Shown: positions 1-8,586, counted from the stretch's first letter. The stretch: 64,000 nt of DNA from Agromyces sp. H17E-10 (GCF_022919715.1 NZ_CP095042.1:1860001-1924000); one strand, 5' to 3'. Translations and numbers: made by a program. Notes: generated by a model not told the origin, from the sequence alone.

Positions 1-515
1 GTCGTCTTCTCGCGCTCGGCGTGCCAGTCCTTGAAGTAGAAGTCGCCGCCGTTGCCGACGAAGTGGCGGCACCAGATCGCCTTCACCTCGCCGATGCGCC
101 CCTCGAGGATGAGCCGACGCATGAGCAGCACGACCGACATGTGGCGCATGTTGTGGCCGACGTAGAGCCGGGTGCCCGTTCGGCGTGCGGTCTCGAGGAT
201 CGCGTCGGCGTCTTCGACCGTGACGGCGAGCGGTTTCTCGCAGAAGACCGGCACGCCCGCCTCGAGCGCGGCGATCGCGACGGGCGCGTGCTGGTGGTCG
301 GGCGTCAGCACCATGACGGCGTCGACGCCGCTCGCGAGCAACTCGTCGATCGACGAGGTCACGGATGCCTCGGGCAGTGCCGCACGCGCCTCCTCGCGCG
401 AGCGCTCGGAGAGGTCGCAGACGGCGGTCACGCGCGAGCCGCGGCCGGGGCGGTGCGCCTCCTTGGCGAGGGTCGAGCGCGCGCCGAAGCCGACGATGCC
501 GATGTTCAGATCCAC
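1..515 (-). CDS. Gfo/Idh/MocA family oxidoreductase, C-terminus beyond window edge
   Basis: The reading frame from a GTG at 515-513, preceded by an AAGGAG ribosome site, gives 171 residues and then runs off the left edge. The N-terminus is a Rossmann fold with GFGARS at residues 9-14 for NAD(P) binding, and CEKPLA at 92-97 carries the lysine conserved in this family. These enzymes oxidise or reduce sugars, inositols and their derivatives in the cytoplasm. It is the last visible gene of the ABC transporter operon starting at 4809, 40 bp after the LacI gene, so it probably acts on the imported sugar. The substrate cannot be read from this half protein. Confidence 0.85.
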   Translation of the reverse strand, partial: MDLNIGIVGFGARSTLAKEAHRPGRGSRVTAVCDLSERSREEARAALPEASVTSSIDELLASGVDAVMVLTPDHQHAPVAIAALEAGVPVFCEKPLAVTVEDADAILETARRTGTRLYVGHNMRHMSVVLLMRRLILEGRIGEVKAIWCRHFVGNGGDFYFKDWHAEREKT

Positions 516-555
516 GGGGTGGTGCTCCTTCAGAGGTGTCCTGCATCCGCAGGGA

Positions 556-1659
556 TTACGGCGTGCGCGCGCCGCGGGGCGGCGCGTCGAGATCGGTCGA
601 GCCGCCCGGGACGAGCGACCAGGGGAATTCGTGCAGGCGGGGCTCGCTCGCACCCGAGTCGAGGGCTCGGGCGACGATGATCTCGGCCTGCCGGCGGTAG
701 AAGTCGGTCGGGCCGACGGTGGTCAGCGTCGGTGCGATCGACTGGGCGTCGGGCGTGTTGCCCACGCCGATCACGGCGACGTCGTGCGGAACCCTGAGGC
801 CGAGCATGTGCGCCGCGTTGATCGCGGCGATCGCCGCGAAGTCGGTCGTCGCGTAGATCGCGGTCGGCCGGTCGTCGCGCGAGAGCAGGGCGACGGCCGC
901 CGCGAAGGCGCTGGCCTGCGTGTTCGCGTACGTCGCAGTGTGCTCGGGCAGGATCGGCAGGCCGCGCTGGCGCATCCGCTCGAGATACGGGGTGTACCTC
1001 GAGCGCTCGGGTGCTTTCACGGCGTCGCCGGCCGCGAGGCATCCGATCGCGGTGTGCCGCTCGAGCAGGTGGTCCATCGCCAGGTAGCAACCCGGGATCG
1101 CGTCGGACCGGATCACGTCGTAGCCGTCGGGCTCGAGCGTCTCGCTGAAGACCACGAGCCGCTGGCCGCGCTCGGCGAGCGCGAGCAGCTTTCGCCGCAC
1201 CTCGTCGCTGCCGACGGCGGCGTCGAGGTAGGCGACGTCGCTCTCGACCCGGTCGAGCGCCGCATACCAGTCGCCGTCGGCGAGGATGAGCGTGGTCAGC
1301 CCGTGCCGGTTCGCCTCCTCGTTGACGGCCGCGGCGACGGCGAGCGACCACGGGTCGCTCAGCATGTGCAGCGAGAGCTGCACGGTGTCGCTGCGGCCGG
1401 TCCGCATGGTGCGGGCGGCGCGGTTCGGCCGGTAGTTGAGCTGTTCGGCCGCGTCGAGCACGCGCTTGGCCGTGGCGTCGGCGACCCCGGACCCGCCGCC
1501 CGAGCGCCCGGAGAACACGTACGACACCGTCGCCGTCGAGACGCCTGCGAGCTCGGCGACCATCCGCAGCGTGGGGCGGCGGCGCGCGTGGTTGCCGCCG
1601 GCCGGACCACCGTGAGCGCCGTGCGCCGTCGAGCCCCCAGCATTCGACCGCACCATCAC
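556..1659 (-). CDS. LacI family transcriptional regulator
   Basis: 367 aa. An unusual Gly/His-rich tail of about 28 residues precedes the helix-turn-helix (residues 30-51, with the VSTATVSYVFSGR signature). A hinge helix (about 76-90) and a periplasmic-binding-protein-like effector domain follow. ATG codons at 1659 and 1656 are both possible starts. The gene begins 1 nt after the permease stop, so it is co-transcribed with the transporter. It is the obvious candidate to bind the palindrome at 4866-4891 and repress its own operon until the sugar is present. The effector is unknown. Confidence 0.9.
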   Translation of the reverse strand: MMVRSNAGGSTAHGAHGGPAGGNHARRRPTLRMVAELAGVSTATVSYVFSGRSGGGSGVADATAKRVLDAAEQLNYRPNRAARTMRTGRSDTVQLSLHMLSDPWSLAVAAAVNEEANRHGLTTLILADGDWYAALDRVESDVAYLDAAVGSDEVRRKLLALAERGQRLVVFSETLEPDGYDVIRSDAIPGCYLAMDHLLERHTAIGCLAAGDAVKAPERSRYTPYLERMRQRGLPILPEHTATYANTQASAFAAAVALLSRDDRPTAIYATTDFAAIAAINAAHMLGLRVPHDVAVIGVGNTPDAQSIAPTLTTVGPTDFYRRQAEIIVARALDSGASEPRLHEFPWSLVPGGSTDLDAPPRGARTP

Positions 1660-1660
1660 G

Positions 1661-2563
1661 TCACCCCTTCGTCCCAGAGAAGGCGATGCCCTGGATGAAC
1701 TGCTTCTGCAGGATCATGAACGTGACCAGCATGGGCAGCGTCGCCAGCAGGGCGCCCGCCATCAGCACAGGGTAGTCAGTGCCGTGGAGGCCGACGAGCT
1801 GCGACAGGCCCACCGAGAGCGGCATCTTCTCGGGGTCGGTCGTGACGACGAGGGGCCACAGCAGGTCGTTCCACGACCACAGCACCGTGAAGACGGTGAG
1901 TGCGACGATGCCGGGCTTCGCGAGCGGCACCATCACCCGCCAGAAGGTCTGCCACGGGTTCGCCCCGTCGATGCGAGCGGCCTCCTCGAGCTCGGCGGGC
2001 ATCGACATGAAGAACTGCCGCATCAGGAAGGTGCCGAACGCACTGAAGATACCGGGCACGATGAGCGCCTGGAGCGTGTTGAGCCAGCCGAGGTTCTGGA
2101 TGATCTCGTACTGCGGCAGCAGGTAGAGCTGCGACGGCACCATCAGCACCGACAGGAACAGGACGAAGACGATGTTGCGCCCGCGGAACGGGATGCGCGC
2201 GAAAGCGTAGCCCGCCATCGTGCAGAGCACGACCTGGCCGACGGTCCGACCGACGGTCAGCAGCACGGAGTTGAGGAACATCTGCCCGAACGGCATCGAC
2301 TCGAAGACCTCGGCGAAGTTCGTCCACACCCACGGGTCGGGGAAGACCACCGGCGGCACCTGCACCGAGGCCTGGAACGTCTTGAACGCCGTGAGCGTCT
2401 GCCAGACGAACGGGAAGATCATGAGCACCGCGCCGCCGGCGAGCAACAGGTGCACGAGCCAGTGGCCCTGCGTGCGCCTGCGCCCGGTGCGGGCCTGCCG
2501 AGGGGCGGATGCCTCGGCGGGAGCCCCGGTCATCGCACGGGTGTCGAGGGAGAGGTCACTCAT
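1661..2563 (-). CDS. Carbohydrate ABC transporter permease, MalG type
   Basis: 300 aa inner-membrane subunit of a CUT1 sugar importer. It has a basic N-terminal tail, then a first membrane segment at about 36-60 and five more hydrophobic segments. The EAA loop that docks the ATPase is at 193-218 (EEAARIDGANPW and on). Its start overlaps the upstream permease by 8 nt, indicating translational coupling. No ATPase gene lies in this operon, so a shared MalK/MsiK-type ATPase is presumably borrowed; one is encoded at 40924-42003. Confidence 0.93.
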   Translation of the reverse strand: MSDLSLDTRAMTGAPAEASAPRQARTGRRRTQGHWLVHLLLAGGAVLMIFPFVWQTLTAFKTFQASVQVPPVVFPDPWVWTNFAEVFESMPFGQMFLNSVLLTVGRTVGQVVLCTMAGYAFARIPFRGRNIVFVLFLSVLMVPSQLYLLPQYEIIQNLGWLNTLQALIVPGIFSAFGTFLMRQFFMSMPAELEEAARIDGANPWQTFWRVMVPLAKPGIVALTVFTVLWSWNDLLWPLVVTTDPEKMPLSVGLSQLVGLHGTDYPVLMAGALLATLPMLVTFMILQKQFIQGIAFSGTKG

Positions 2564-3530
2564 AGTGCACCCACTTCTTCTGCAGCCGGAACTGCACGAC
2601 CGTCAGCACGAGGATGATGAGCAGCAGGAGGAACGCGATCGCCGCGGCATAGCCCTGCTGGTTGTCGAGGAAGCCCGCCTCGTAGAAGAGGTAGACGATC
2701 GTGCGCGTGCTCGGCATCGCCGGGTTCGATCGGCCGAGCATCATGTAGATGAGGTCGAAGACCTGCAGGGCGCCGATGACGCTGATGACACTCACGAAGA
2801 AGATGCTCGGGCTGAGCAGCGGGATCGTGATCGAGAAGAACTTGCGGATCGGGCCTGCGCCGTCGAGGTCGGCCGCCTCCATGATCGTGTCGGGGATGCC
2901 CTGGAGCCCCGCGAGGAAGATCACGATGTTGGTGCCGAGACCGGCCCAGATGCCGACGACCGCGATGGCGACGAGCGCCGTGTTCGGGTCGGTGAGCCAG
3001 CTCTTGCCCTCGATGCCGACCGCGGCGAGCGCCGCGTTCAGCACGCCGTAGTCGCCGTTGTAGATCATGCGCCAGACGAGCGCGATGGCGGCCGGCATCG
3101 TGACGACGGGAATGAAGTAGAGGGTCCGGTAGACCCCCCGGCCGCGAAGCCCGGTGGTGTTGAGCAGCGCCGCGATCGCGATCGCGATCGGGATGCCGAT
3201 GAGGGCGATCACGGTGTAGACGGCGGTGTTGCGGAGCGCCTCGATGAGCTCCGGGTCCTGGAAGAGGCGTACGTAATTGTCGAGGCCGACGAATTCCGAG
3301 CCGCCGAAGGGGCCCGACTCGGTGAACGACATCAGGAAGGTCCGCACCGTCGGCCACAGGTAGAAGGCGAGGAGGCCGGCAGCGGTGGGCCCGATGAAGA
3401 GCAGCGCCCACCACGGCGACTGGCCGGGCCCGCGCCCGCGGCGCCGCCCCCGGCCGGGAGCGGCCGCGGGCCGCTCCCGGTCGAGCTCGGAGATCGGCGC
3501 GCTCGTGCGCTGCGCGATCAGATCGGACAT
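2556..3530 (-). CDS. Carbohydrate ABC transporter permease, MalF type
   Basis: 324 aa from the ATG at 3530. A longer upstream frame exists but would run into the binding-protein gene and is rejected. A Pro/Arg/Gly-rich cytoplasmic tail (1-38) is followed by six membrane segments; the EAA loop is at 218-242 (MEAADLDGAG and on). It is the partner of the MalG-type subunit and 4 nt downstream of the binding lipoprotein gene. Codons 17-26 lie inside a perfect 12-bp inverted repeat (3454-3480), which probably shapes the mRNA more than the protein. Confidence 0.92.
   Translation of the reverse strand: MSDLIAQRTSAPISELDRERPAAAPGRGRRRGRGPGQSPWWALLFIGPTAAGLLAFYLWPTVRTFLMSFTESGPFGGSEFVGLDNYVRLFQDPELIEALRNTAVYTVIALIGIPIAIAIAALLNTTGLRGRGVYRTLYFIPVVTMPAAIALVWRMIYNGDYGVLNAALAAVGIEGKSWLTDPNTALVAIAVVGIWAGLGTNIVIFLAGLQGIPDTIMEAADLDGAGPIRKFFSITIPLLSPSIFFVSVISVIGALQVFDLIYMMLGRSNPAMPSTRTIVYLFYEAGFLDNQQGYAAAIAFLLLLIILVLTVVQFRLQKKWVHYE
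3454..3480 (-). other. Perfect GC hairpin inside the start of the permease gene
   Basis: Arms of 12 bp (CCGGGAGCGGCC and its complement) enclose a 3-nt loop GCG. The hairpin lies 55 nt downstream of the binding-protein stop codon, within codons 17-26 of the MalF-type permease. Such structures between binding-protein and permease genes can protect the upstream mRNA and lower downstream expression, as known for malE-malF. Its role here is inferred. Confidence 0.6.
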
Positions 3531-3534
3531 GGCG

Positions 3535-4809
3535 TTACTCCGACTCCGCGTCCAGCGCCGCCTGCATCTGCTCGGCGAGCTGCTGGAGGCCGTCCTCCGG
3601 CGAGACCGAGCCGGCCCAGACCTGCGAGAGGACCTCGCTCTCGATCGACGTCCACGCCGAGGTGTTCTTCGAGACGGGGTAGGCGACGGCCGTGTCGAGC
3701 GCATCGATGTAGACCTGCAGGTCGTACTGCGGGAGCGCGTCGACCCAGGCCTGCTGGGTGCCGTTGAAGGCCGGGATGACGGTGCCGGTCTCGGCCTGGA
3801 TCTCAGCTGCCTGCTGCGAGCTCGCGAAGGCGGCGAACTGCTTCGCGACGTCGACGTGCTCGCTCTTCGCGTTCGCGACGTTGCCGATGCCGTGGATGAC
3901 GCTCTGGTTGCCCGCGGCTCCCGCGGCGAGCGGCGCGACGTCGACCTTGTCGGCGATGTCGGCGTTGTCGGCGTAGGCGACGGCGGCCCACGAGCCGTTC
4001 TGGAACATCGCGACCTTGCCCGAGAGGAAGAAGTCCTCGGGGTTCGTGTCGGTCATCTGCTGCGCCGTCGGCGAGGAACCGGCCTGGATGAGGTCGGTCC
4101 AGAGCTCGATGCCCGCGAGCGCCTCGGGCGAGGCGTAGCCCGACTCGGTGTCGTCGGCGCTGATGACCTCGCCGCCGGCCTGGGCGATCGAGTTGTAGAA
4201 GTTCTCCTGGCCGTACTGGCTCGCGGCGATGCCGTACTGCCCCTTGGCGGGGTCGGTCAGCTTCGCGGCCGCGGCCTTGAGATCGTCCCAGGTCCAGCCG
4301 GCCTCGGGGTAGGCGACGCCGGCCGCATCGAAGAGCTCCTTGTTGTACCAGAGCGCGACGGTGTCGAAGTCCTTCGGCGCACCGTACAGGGCGCCATCGT
4401 ACGTGTAGAGGTCGATGAGGCCCTGCGGGTAGTCCGCGTCGTCGATGCCCTGGTCGTCGAGCGGCGCGAGCACGCCGTTCGACGCGTAGAGCTGGAAGTT
4501 CGGGCCGTTCATCCAGAACACGTCGGGCGCGGAGCCGCCGGAGACCGAGGTCTGGAGCTTCGTGAAGTACTCCTTGTACGGCGTCAGCTGGATGTCGACC
4601 GTCACGTTCGGGTGTTCCTCCGTGAAGGCCGCGGCGATGTCCTCCATCGCCGGCTGCTGGTTCTCGTCCCAGATGCCGTACGTGATGGTGACGTCCTCGC
4701 CGTCGCCTCCGCTCGAACCCGAGCCGCTGCAGGCGCTCATCGCGAGCGCGGCGGTCGCGGCCACGGCGAGTGCGGCGGCACTTCGTCGGGTGATTGCGCT
4801 TCGAAGCAT
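3535..4809 (-). CDS. Extracellular sugar-binding lipoprotein of ABC transporter
   Basis: 424 aa, family 1 solute-binding protein. The start at 4809 has a strong AAAGGAGG site. A lipoprotein signal peptide ends at lipobox MSAC with Cys27 as the lipidated residue, followed by a Ser/Gly linker. The mature part has the usual features of sugar-binding proteins (AAAFTEEHPNVTV near the start, LWYNKELFDAAG in the middle). It is the first gene of the operon and captures the sugar outside the membrane for the two permeases. Substrate identity is not visible. Confidence 0.93.
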   Translation of the reverse strand: MLRSAITRRSAAALAVAATAALAMSACSGSGSSGGDGEDVTITYGIWDENQQPAMEDIAAAFTEEHPNVTVDIQLTPYKEYFTKLQTSVSGGSAPDVFWMNGPNFQLYASNGVLAPLDDQGIDDADYPQGLIDLYTYDGALYGAPKDFDTVALWYNKELFDAAGVAYPEAGWTWDDLKAAAAKLTDPAKGQYGIAASQYGQENFYNSIAQAGGEVISADDTESGYASPEALAGIELWTDLIQAGSSPTAQQMTDTNPEDFFLSGKVAMFQNGSWAAVAYADNADIADKVDVAPLAAGAAGNQSVIHGIGNVANAKSEHVDVAKQFAAFASSQQAAEIQAETGTVIPAFNGTQQAWVDALPQYDLQVYIDALDTAVAYPVSKNTSAWTSIESEVLSQVWAGSVSPEDGLQQLAEQMQAALDAESE

Positions 4810-4865
4810 CGATCCTCCTTTGGATCTGTCTCTCTTGGTGAGGGCGCGGTGCGTGCCCGCAGGAT

Positions 4866-4891
4866 GTTAATCGTTTAGCTAAACGATTAAC
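4866..4891. promoter_or_regulatory. Perfect 26-bp palindrome, likely LacI-type operator
   Basis: Half-site GTTAATCGTTTAG is followed directly by its exact complement with no spacer. It lies 57 bp upstream of the binding-protein start. It is the only AT-rich stretch in the region, and the operon contains a LacI-family gene. LacI-family operators are symmetric and typically carry CG steps in such half-sites. Confidence 0.8.
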
Positions 4892-4980
4892 ACGAGACTG
4901 TATCGGGGTGGATGCGGCCGTGCAAGCAGAATTCGACATCCAGGACGTTCGGCTCGAGTGACCGCACCCCCGCTTCACTG

Positions 4981-4995
4981 CCGCGCGAAGCGCGG
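4981..4995. repeat. Short GC hairpin with GAA loop
   Basis: CCGCGC-GAA-GCGCGG lies between the divergent sugar ABC operon and the MFS gene. The loop matches the hairpin core at 49654-49686, so it may be a minimal or decayed copy of the same small repeat. Confidence 0.35.
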
Positions 4996-5023
4996 CTTGC
5001 GGCGGCGCAGGGGCCCGGATAGA

Positions 5024-5049
5024 GTGCGATCGAATCGATTCGATCGCAC
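5024..5049. promoter_or_regulatory. Perfect 26-bp palindrome upstream of the MFS gene
   Basis: Half-site GTGCGATCGAATC is followed directly by its exact complement, ending 35 bp before the MFS start codon. The position suits a repressor operator over the promoter or leader. The sequence differs from the palindrome at 4866, so a different regulator is expected; no candidate gene is adjacent downstream. Confidence 0.7.
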
Positions 5050-5084
5050 GCCGCACCCGGCACCGACCCATCCAGAAGAGCCGC

Positions 5085-6344
5085 ATGACCGAGACCCATC
5101 GCCCCAGCCAGACCGCACCCCGACCCGCCCGCGAGCTCGTCGCCTGGCGCAACGCGATCTTCGCGATCTTCTTCCTCTCGGGCCTCGCCATGGCGAGCTG
5201 GGTCGCGCGCATCCCGGCGATCCGCGACGACACCGGGCTCACGACGCAGGGCGTCGGCCTCGTCATCCTCGGCTCGTCGGTCGGCGCCGTCGCCGGGCTC
5301 GTCGCCGCACCGTGGCTGCTCGCCCGCCTCGGCGCACGCCTCGGCATGATCGGCGCACTCATCACCGTCTCGGTCGGGCTCGTGTTCACCGGCGTCGGCG
5401 GCTCGGAGCTGCTGCCGTCGGTGCCCCTCGTCGTGATCGGTCTCGTGCTCTTCGGCTTCGGCAACGGCACGGTCGACGTGATGATGAACGTCGAGGGCGC
5501 CGAGGCCGAGCGCGAGATCGGCCGCACCGTCATGCCGATGATGCACGCCTTCTTCTCGTTCGGCACGGTCGCGGGCGCCGGCATCGCCGCCGCGGCGTCC
5601 TCACTCGACGTACCCGTCTCCTGGCACCTCGGCGTCATGGCGCTCGGCATCGCCGCCGGCATCGTCGTGGCCGTGCGCTACGTGCCGCTGCGTGCCGAGG
5701 TCGGCGACGACACGCACACCGACGCACCCCGCCCGCCGTGGCGCGAGCGGCTCAAGGCGAACCTCGCCGTCTGGGGCGATGTGCGACTGCTGCTCATCGG
5801 CGTCATCATGCTCGGCATGTCGTTCGCCGAGGGCTCGGCCAACGACTGGCTCGCGCTCGCGACCGTCGACGGCCACGGATTCGACGCGACCACGGGCGCC
5901 CTCATGTTCGGCGTCTTCACCGTGTCGATCACGGCCGGCCGCGTGGTCGGCGGGCCCGTCCTCGATCGGTTCGGCCGCGTGCCCGTGCTGCGCACGCTCG
6001 CCGTCGTCGGCATCGCCGGGCTCTCGCTCTTCATCTTCGGCACCGAGACCTGGATGCTCGTCGTCGGCACCGTGCTCTGGGGCGTCGGCTCGTCGCTCGG
6101 GTTCCCCGTCGGCATGTCGGCCGCCGCCGACCACCCGACCGACTCGGCGGCCCGCGTCAGCGCCGTCGCGATCATCGGCTACTGCGCGTTCCTCGCCGGT
6201 CCGCCGCTGCTCGGCTTCATCGGGCAGCACTTCGGCATCCTCAACGCGCTGCTCGTCATCCTCGTGCTGCTCGTGCTCTCGTTCCTCGCGGCACCCGCCG
6301 CTCGCGAGAACGCCCGCCCCGCGGCACCCGCACCGACCGCCTGA
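5085..6344 (+). CDS. MFS transporter
   Basis: 419 aa integral membrane protein with about 12 hydrophobic segments. It starts with a short polar tail and an FAIFFLSGLAMASWVARIP first helix typical of the YbjJ-like MFS branch. A charged mid-loop (about 205-225) separates the two six-helix halves, and the C-terminal tail is Ala/Pro-rich. It probably exports or imports a small molecule by proton coupling; the substrate is unknown. It stands alone downstream of the palindrome at 5024-5049 and is followed by a hairpin terminator, so it is likely a single-gene unit under its own repressor. Confidence 0.88.
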   Translation: MTETHRPSQTAPRPARELVAWRNAIFAIFFLSGLAMASWVARIPAIRDDTGLTTQGVGLVILGSSVGAVAGLVAAPWLLARLGARLGMIGALITVSVGLVFTGVGGSELLPSVPLVVIGLVLFGFGNGTVDVMMNVEGAEAEREIGRTVMPMMHAFFSFGTVAGAGIAAAASSLDVPVSWHLGVMALGIAAGIVVAVRYVPLRAEVGDDTHTDAPRPPWRERLKANLAVWGDVRLLLIGVIMLGMSFAEGSANDWLALATVDGHGFDATTGALMFGVFTVSITAGRVVGGPVLDRFGRVPVLRTLAVVGIAGLSLFIFGTETWMLVVGTVLWGVGSSLGFPVGMSAAADHPTDSAARVSAVAIIGYCAFLAGPPLLGFIGQHFGILNALLVILVLLVLSFLAAPAARENARPAAPAPTA

Positions 6345-6353
6345 CCGGCCGAA

Positions 6354-6378
6354 CCGCTGGCGGAATCCCGCCCAGCGG
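6354..6378 (+). terminator. Hairpin after the MFS gene
   Basis: A 10-bp stem (CCGCTGGCGG against CCGCCCAGCGG with one bulged C) closes a 4-nt loop, starting 9 nt after the stop codon. No T-run follows, which is common in high-GC actinobacteria. Confidence 0.55.
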
Positions 6379-6414
6379 GGCACCATGGGCCACGGGAAGA
6401 CCAGGAGGTCCCGC

Positions 6415-6969
6415 ATGGCCAGGCTCATCTACTCCACCAGTTGCTCGCTCGACGGCTACATCGCCGACGAAGGCGGCCGCTTCGACTGGAGCGTGCCGAG
6501 CGACGAGGTGCACTCGTTCATCAACGACCGCATGCGCGGCATCGGCACGCACCTCTACGGCCGGCGTCTCTACGAGGTGATGGCGTTCTGGCACGGGGTC
6601 GACCTGGCCGAACTGCCGCCCGTGCAGGCCGACTTCGCGGAGATCTGGCGCAGGGGCGACAAGGTGGTCTACTCGACGACGCTCGCCGAGCCGACGACGC
6701 CGCGCACCCGGATCGAGCGGCGGTTCGACGCCGACGAGGTGCGGGCGCTCGTCGCGGCATCCGACGCCGATGTGCTCGTCGGCGGGGCGACGCTCGCGGC
6801 CGAGGCCTTCGCGGCAGGCCTCGTCGACGACGTCGAGCTGTACCTCGTGCCCGAGATCGTCGGCGGCGGCACCCCCGCGCTCCCCCATGGCGTGCGCCAG
6901 TCGCTCGAGCTCGCCGACACGCGACGCTTCGACAACGGCACGGTGCTCGTGGCGTACCGCCGGGCCTGA
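6415..6969 (+). CDS. Dihydrofolate reductase-like (RibD C-terminal domain) protein
   Basis: 184 aa. Start ATG at 6415 follows an AGGAGG site. The opening YSTSCSLDGYIA and the later VLVGGATLAAEAFAAGLVDD are signatures of the RibD C-terminal/DHFR-like fold that binds NADPH. The family includes many stand-alone reductases of unknown substrate, and I do not claim a true folate enzyme. It appears monocistronic. A second family member of the same type is encoded at 28194-28802. Confidence 0.85.
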   Translation: MARLIYSTSCSLDGYIADEGGRFDWSVPSDEVHSFINDRMRGIGTHLYGRRLYEVMAFWHGVDLAELPPVQADFAEIWRRGDKVVYSTTLAEPTTPRTRIERRFDADEVRALVAASDADVLVGGATLAAEAFAAGLVDDVELYLVPEIVGGGTPALPHGVRQSLELADTRRFDNGTVLVAYRRA

Positions 6970-7017
6970 CGCGGGCCGGCCACCCGTCCGACCCGGCGCC
7001 ACCGGTAAACTCGTCGG

Positions 7018-7713
7018 GTGCGTCTCGTCATCGCCCGCTGCTCCGTCGACTACGCGGGGCGGCTGCAAGCCCATCTGCCGCTCGCGACCCGGCTGCTCAT
7101 GGTCAAGGGCGACGGCAGCCTGCTGGTGCACTCCGACGGCGGCAGCTACAAGCCGCTCAACTGGATGAGCCCGCCGTGCACGCTCGAGACGGCCGAGCCC
7201 GACGACGAGCAGCGCGAGGCCGGCGTCAGCGAGCTGTGGACGGTCACGCACAAGAAGACCGCCGACCGGCTGATCGTGTCGATCCACGAGGTGCTGCACG
7301 ACTCGGCCCACGACCTCGGCATCGACCCCGGCCTCCAGAAGGACGGCGTCGAGGCGCACCTGCAGAAGCTCCTGGCCGAGCAGATCGAACTGCTGGGCGA
7401 CGGCCACCGTCTCGTGCGCCGCGAATACATGACGGCGATCGGGCCGGTCGACATCCTGGCGACGGATGCCTCGGGCGCGAGCGTCGCGGTCGAGCTGAAG
7501 CGTCGCGGCGACATCGACGGCGTCGAGCAGCTCACGCGCTACCTCGAGCTCATGAACCGCGACCCGCTGCTCGCGCCCGTGACGGGCGTCTTCGCCGCGC
7601 AGGAGATCAAGCCGCAGGCGCGCACCCTCGCCGAGGACCGCGGCATCCGCTGCCTCGTGCTCGACTACGACGCGATGCGGGGCGTCGACGACGGGCACTC
7701 GCGACTCTTCTGA
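7018..7713 (+). CDS. nucS: NucS/EndoMS mismatch-specific endonuclease
   Basis: 231 aa starting at a GTG. In actinobacteria and archaea this enzyme cuts both strands at mismatches and replaces MutS/MutL. The N-terminal DNA-binding/dimerisation half ([16 protein letters not shown]) is followed by the restriction-endonuclease-like core with the catalytic set Asp145 (GPVDIL), Glu159 and Lys161 (VELKRR) and Gln171. The C-terminus ends in SRLF, resembling the sliding-clamp-binding tail known in this family. All key residues are present, so it should be active. Confidence 0.97.
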   Translation: MRLVIARCSVDYAGRLQAHLPLATRLLMVKGDGSLLVHSDGGSYKPLNWMSPPCTLETAEPDDEQREAGVSELWTVTHKKTADRLIVSIHEVLHDSAHDLGIDPGLQKDGVEAHLQKLLAEQIELLGDGHRLVRREYMTAIGPVDILATDASGASVAVELKRRGDIDGVEQLTRYLELMNRDPLLAPVTGVFAAQEIKPQARTLAEDRGIRCLVLDYDAMRGVDDGHSRLF

Positions 7714-7726
7714 TCGGCGTCGTGAA

Positions 7727-7742
7727 TGGGTCAACTGACCCA
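7727..7742. promoter_or_regulatory. Palindrome between nucS and the HAD gene
   Basis: Arms TGGGTCA and TGACCCA are separated by 2 nt; a second short inverted repeat CCCAG-TTT-CTGGG overlaps it. It lies 14 nt after the nucS stop and 55 nt before the HAD start. The 2-nt loop suits a protein-bound operator better than a terminator. Confidence 0.35.
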
Positions 7743-7796
7743 GTTTCTGGGCGAACCCTGAGCAACACTCGCATTCGGGCACCCTAGGATGTCACG

Positions 7797-8468
7797 GTGA
7801 CCTCCCCCAGCACACTCACCCGCACCTGGTCGGCAGTGCTCTTCGACCTCGACGGCACCATCATCGACTCCGCCGCCGACATCACCGCATCGCTCGCCCA
7901 CACGTTCTCCACGCTCGGCCTGCCCGTTCCCGACGACGCGACGCTGCGCTCGTACGTGGGCCCGCCGCTCACCGACGTCTTCGCCGCCGGCCACGGCCTC
8001 GAGGACGCGCTGGCCGACGAAGCCGTCGCGACCTACCGCGCGCACTACGCCGACCACGTGCTCTCGTCGCCCGTGTTCCCCGGAGTGCGCGGCCTGCTCG
8101 AGCGACTGCATGCCGCGGGCATCCCCATCGCCCTGGCGACCTCGAAGCCCGAGCCGACCGCGCGCGCCGTGCTCGACAACGCGGGACTCACCGAGTTCTT
8201 CACGGTCATCACCGGCGCCACGACCGACGGCACCCGAGGCACGAAGGCGCAGGTCGTCGCCGAGGCGCTGCGCCGCCTGCAGGACGACGGCATCGACACC
8301 GAGCACGCGGTCATGGTCGGCGACCGCAGCCACGACACGATCGGGGCGCTCGCGAACGGCGTGCCGACGATCCTCGTCGAGTGGGGCTACGGCTCGCCCG
8401 CCGAAGCCGACGACGCGCTCGCGATCGTGCACTCCACCGACCAGCTGCGCGGGCTGCTCATCGGCTGA
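7797..8468 (+). CDS. HAD hydrolase, phosphoglycolate phosphatase-like
   Basis: 223 aa from a GTG start. HAD motif I FDLDGTIID gives nucleophile Asp17 and acid/base Asp19. The cap domain follows (motifs such as YVGPPLTDVF). Motif II/III is in ALATSKPEPTA, and motif IV is GDRSHDTIGA with the Mg-binding Asp. This arrangement is the Gph/PGP branch, which removes phosphate from phosphoglycolate or similar small phosphates in the cytoplasm. Substrate specificity within this branch cannot be told from sequence alone. Confidence 0.9.
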   Translation: MTSPSTLTRTWSAVLFDLDGTIIDSAADITASLAHTFSTLGLPVPDDATLRSYVGPPLTDVFAAGHGLEDALADEAVATYRAHYADHVLSSPVFPGVRGLLERLHAAGIPIALATSKPEPTARAVLDNAGLTEFFTVITGATTDGTRGTKAQVVAEALRRLQDDGIDTEHAVMVGDRSHDTIGALANGVPTILVEWGYGSPAEADDALAIVHSTDQLRGLLIG

Positions 8469-8520
8469 CGGCGCCGGGCCGCTCACCGGCCTTGCCCCGG
8501 ACGTCGCCGACCGGCACCGA

Positions 8521-8536
8521 CCGACCGGAAGGTCGG
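8521..8536 (+). terminator. Weak hairpin after the HAD gene
   Basis: CCGACC-GGAA-GGTCGG, a 6-bp stem with a GGAA tetraloop, lies 52 nt after the stop. It is a plausible but weak terminator. Confidence 0.35.
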
Positions 8537-8567
8537 AGTGTATTCGACGACTCTCCTCGGCGGAAGC

Positions 8568-8586
8568 GATCACGGACATCGTGATC
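8568..8586. promoter_or_regulatory. Inverted repeat upstream of the M6 protease
   Basis: Perfect 7-bp arms GATCACG and CGTGATC flank a 5-nt spacer, about 170 bp before the protease start. It sits in the roughly 290-bp gap 8469-8754, which otherwise holds no gene. It could be a regulator site or a second hairpin of the preceding terminator region. Confidence 0.4.

Noticed and set aside
2220..3767. Plus-strand 515-codon open frame over the sugar permeases
   Set aside because: It is antisense to well-recognised permease genes and has shadow-type composition.
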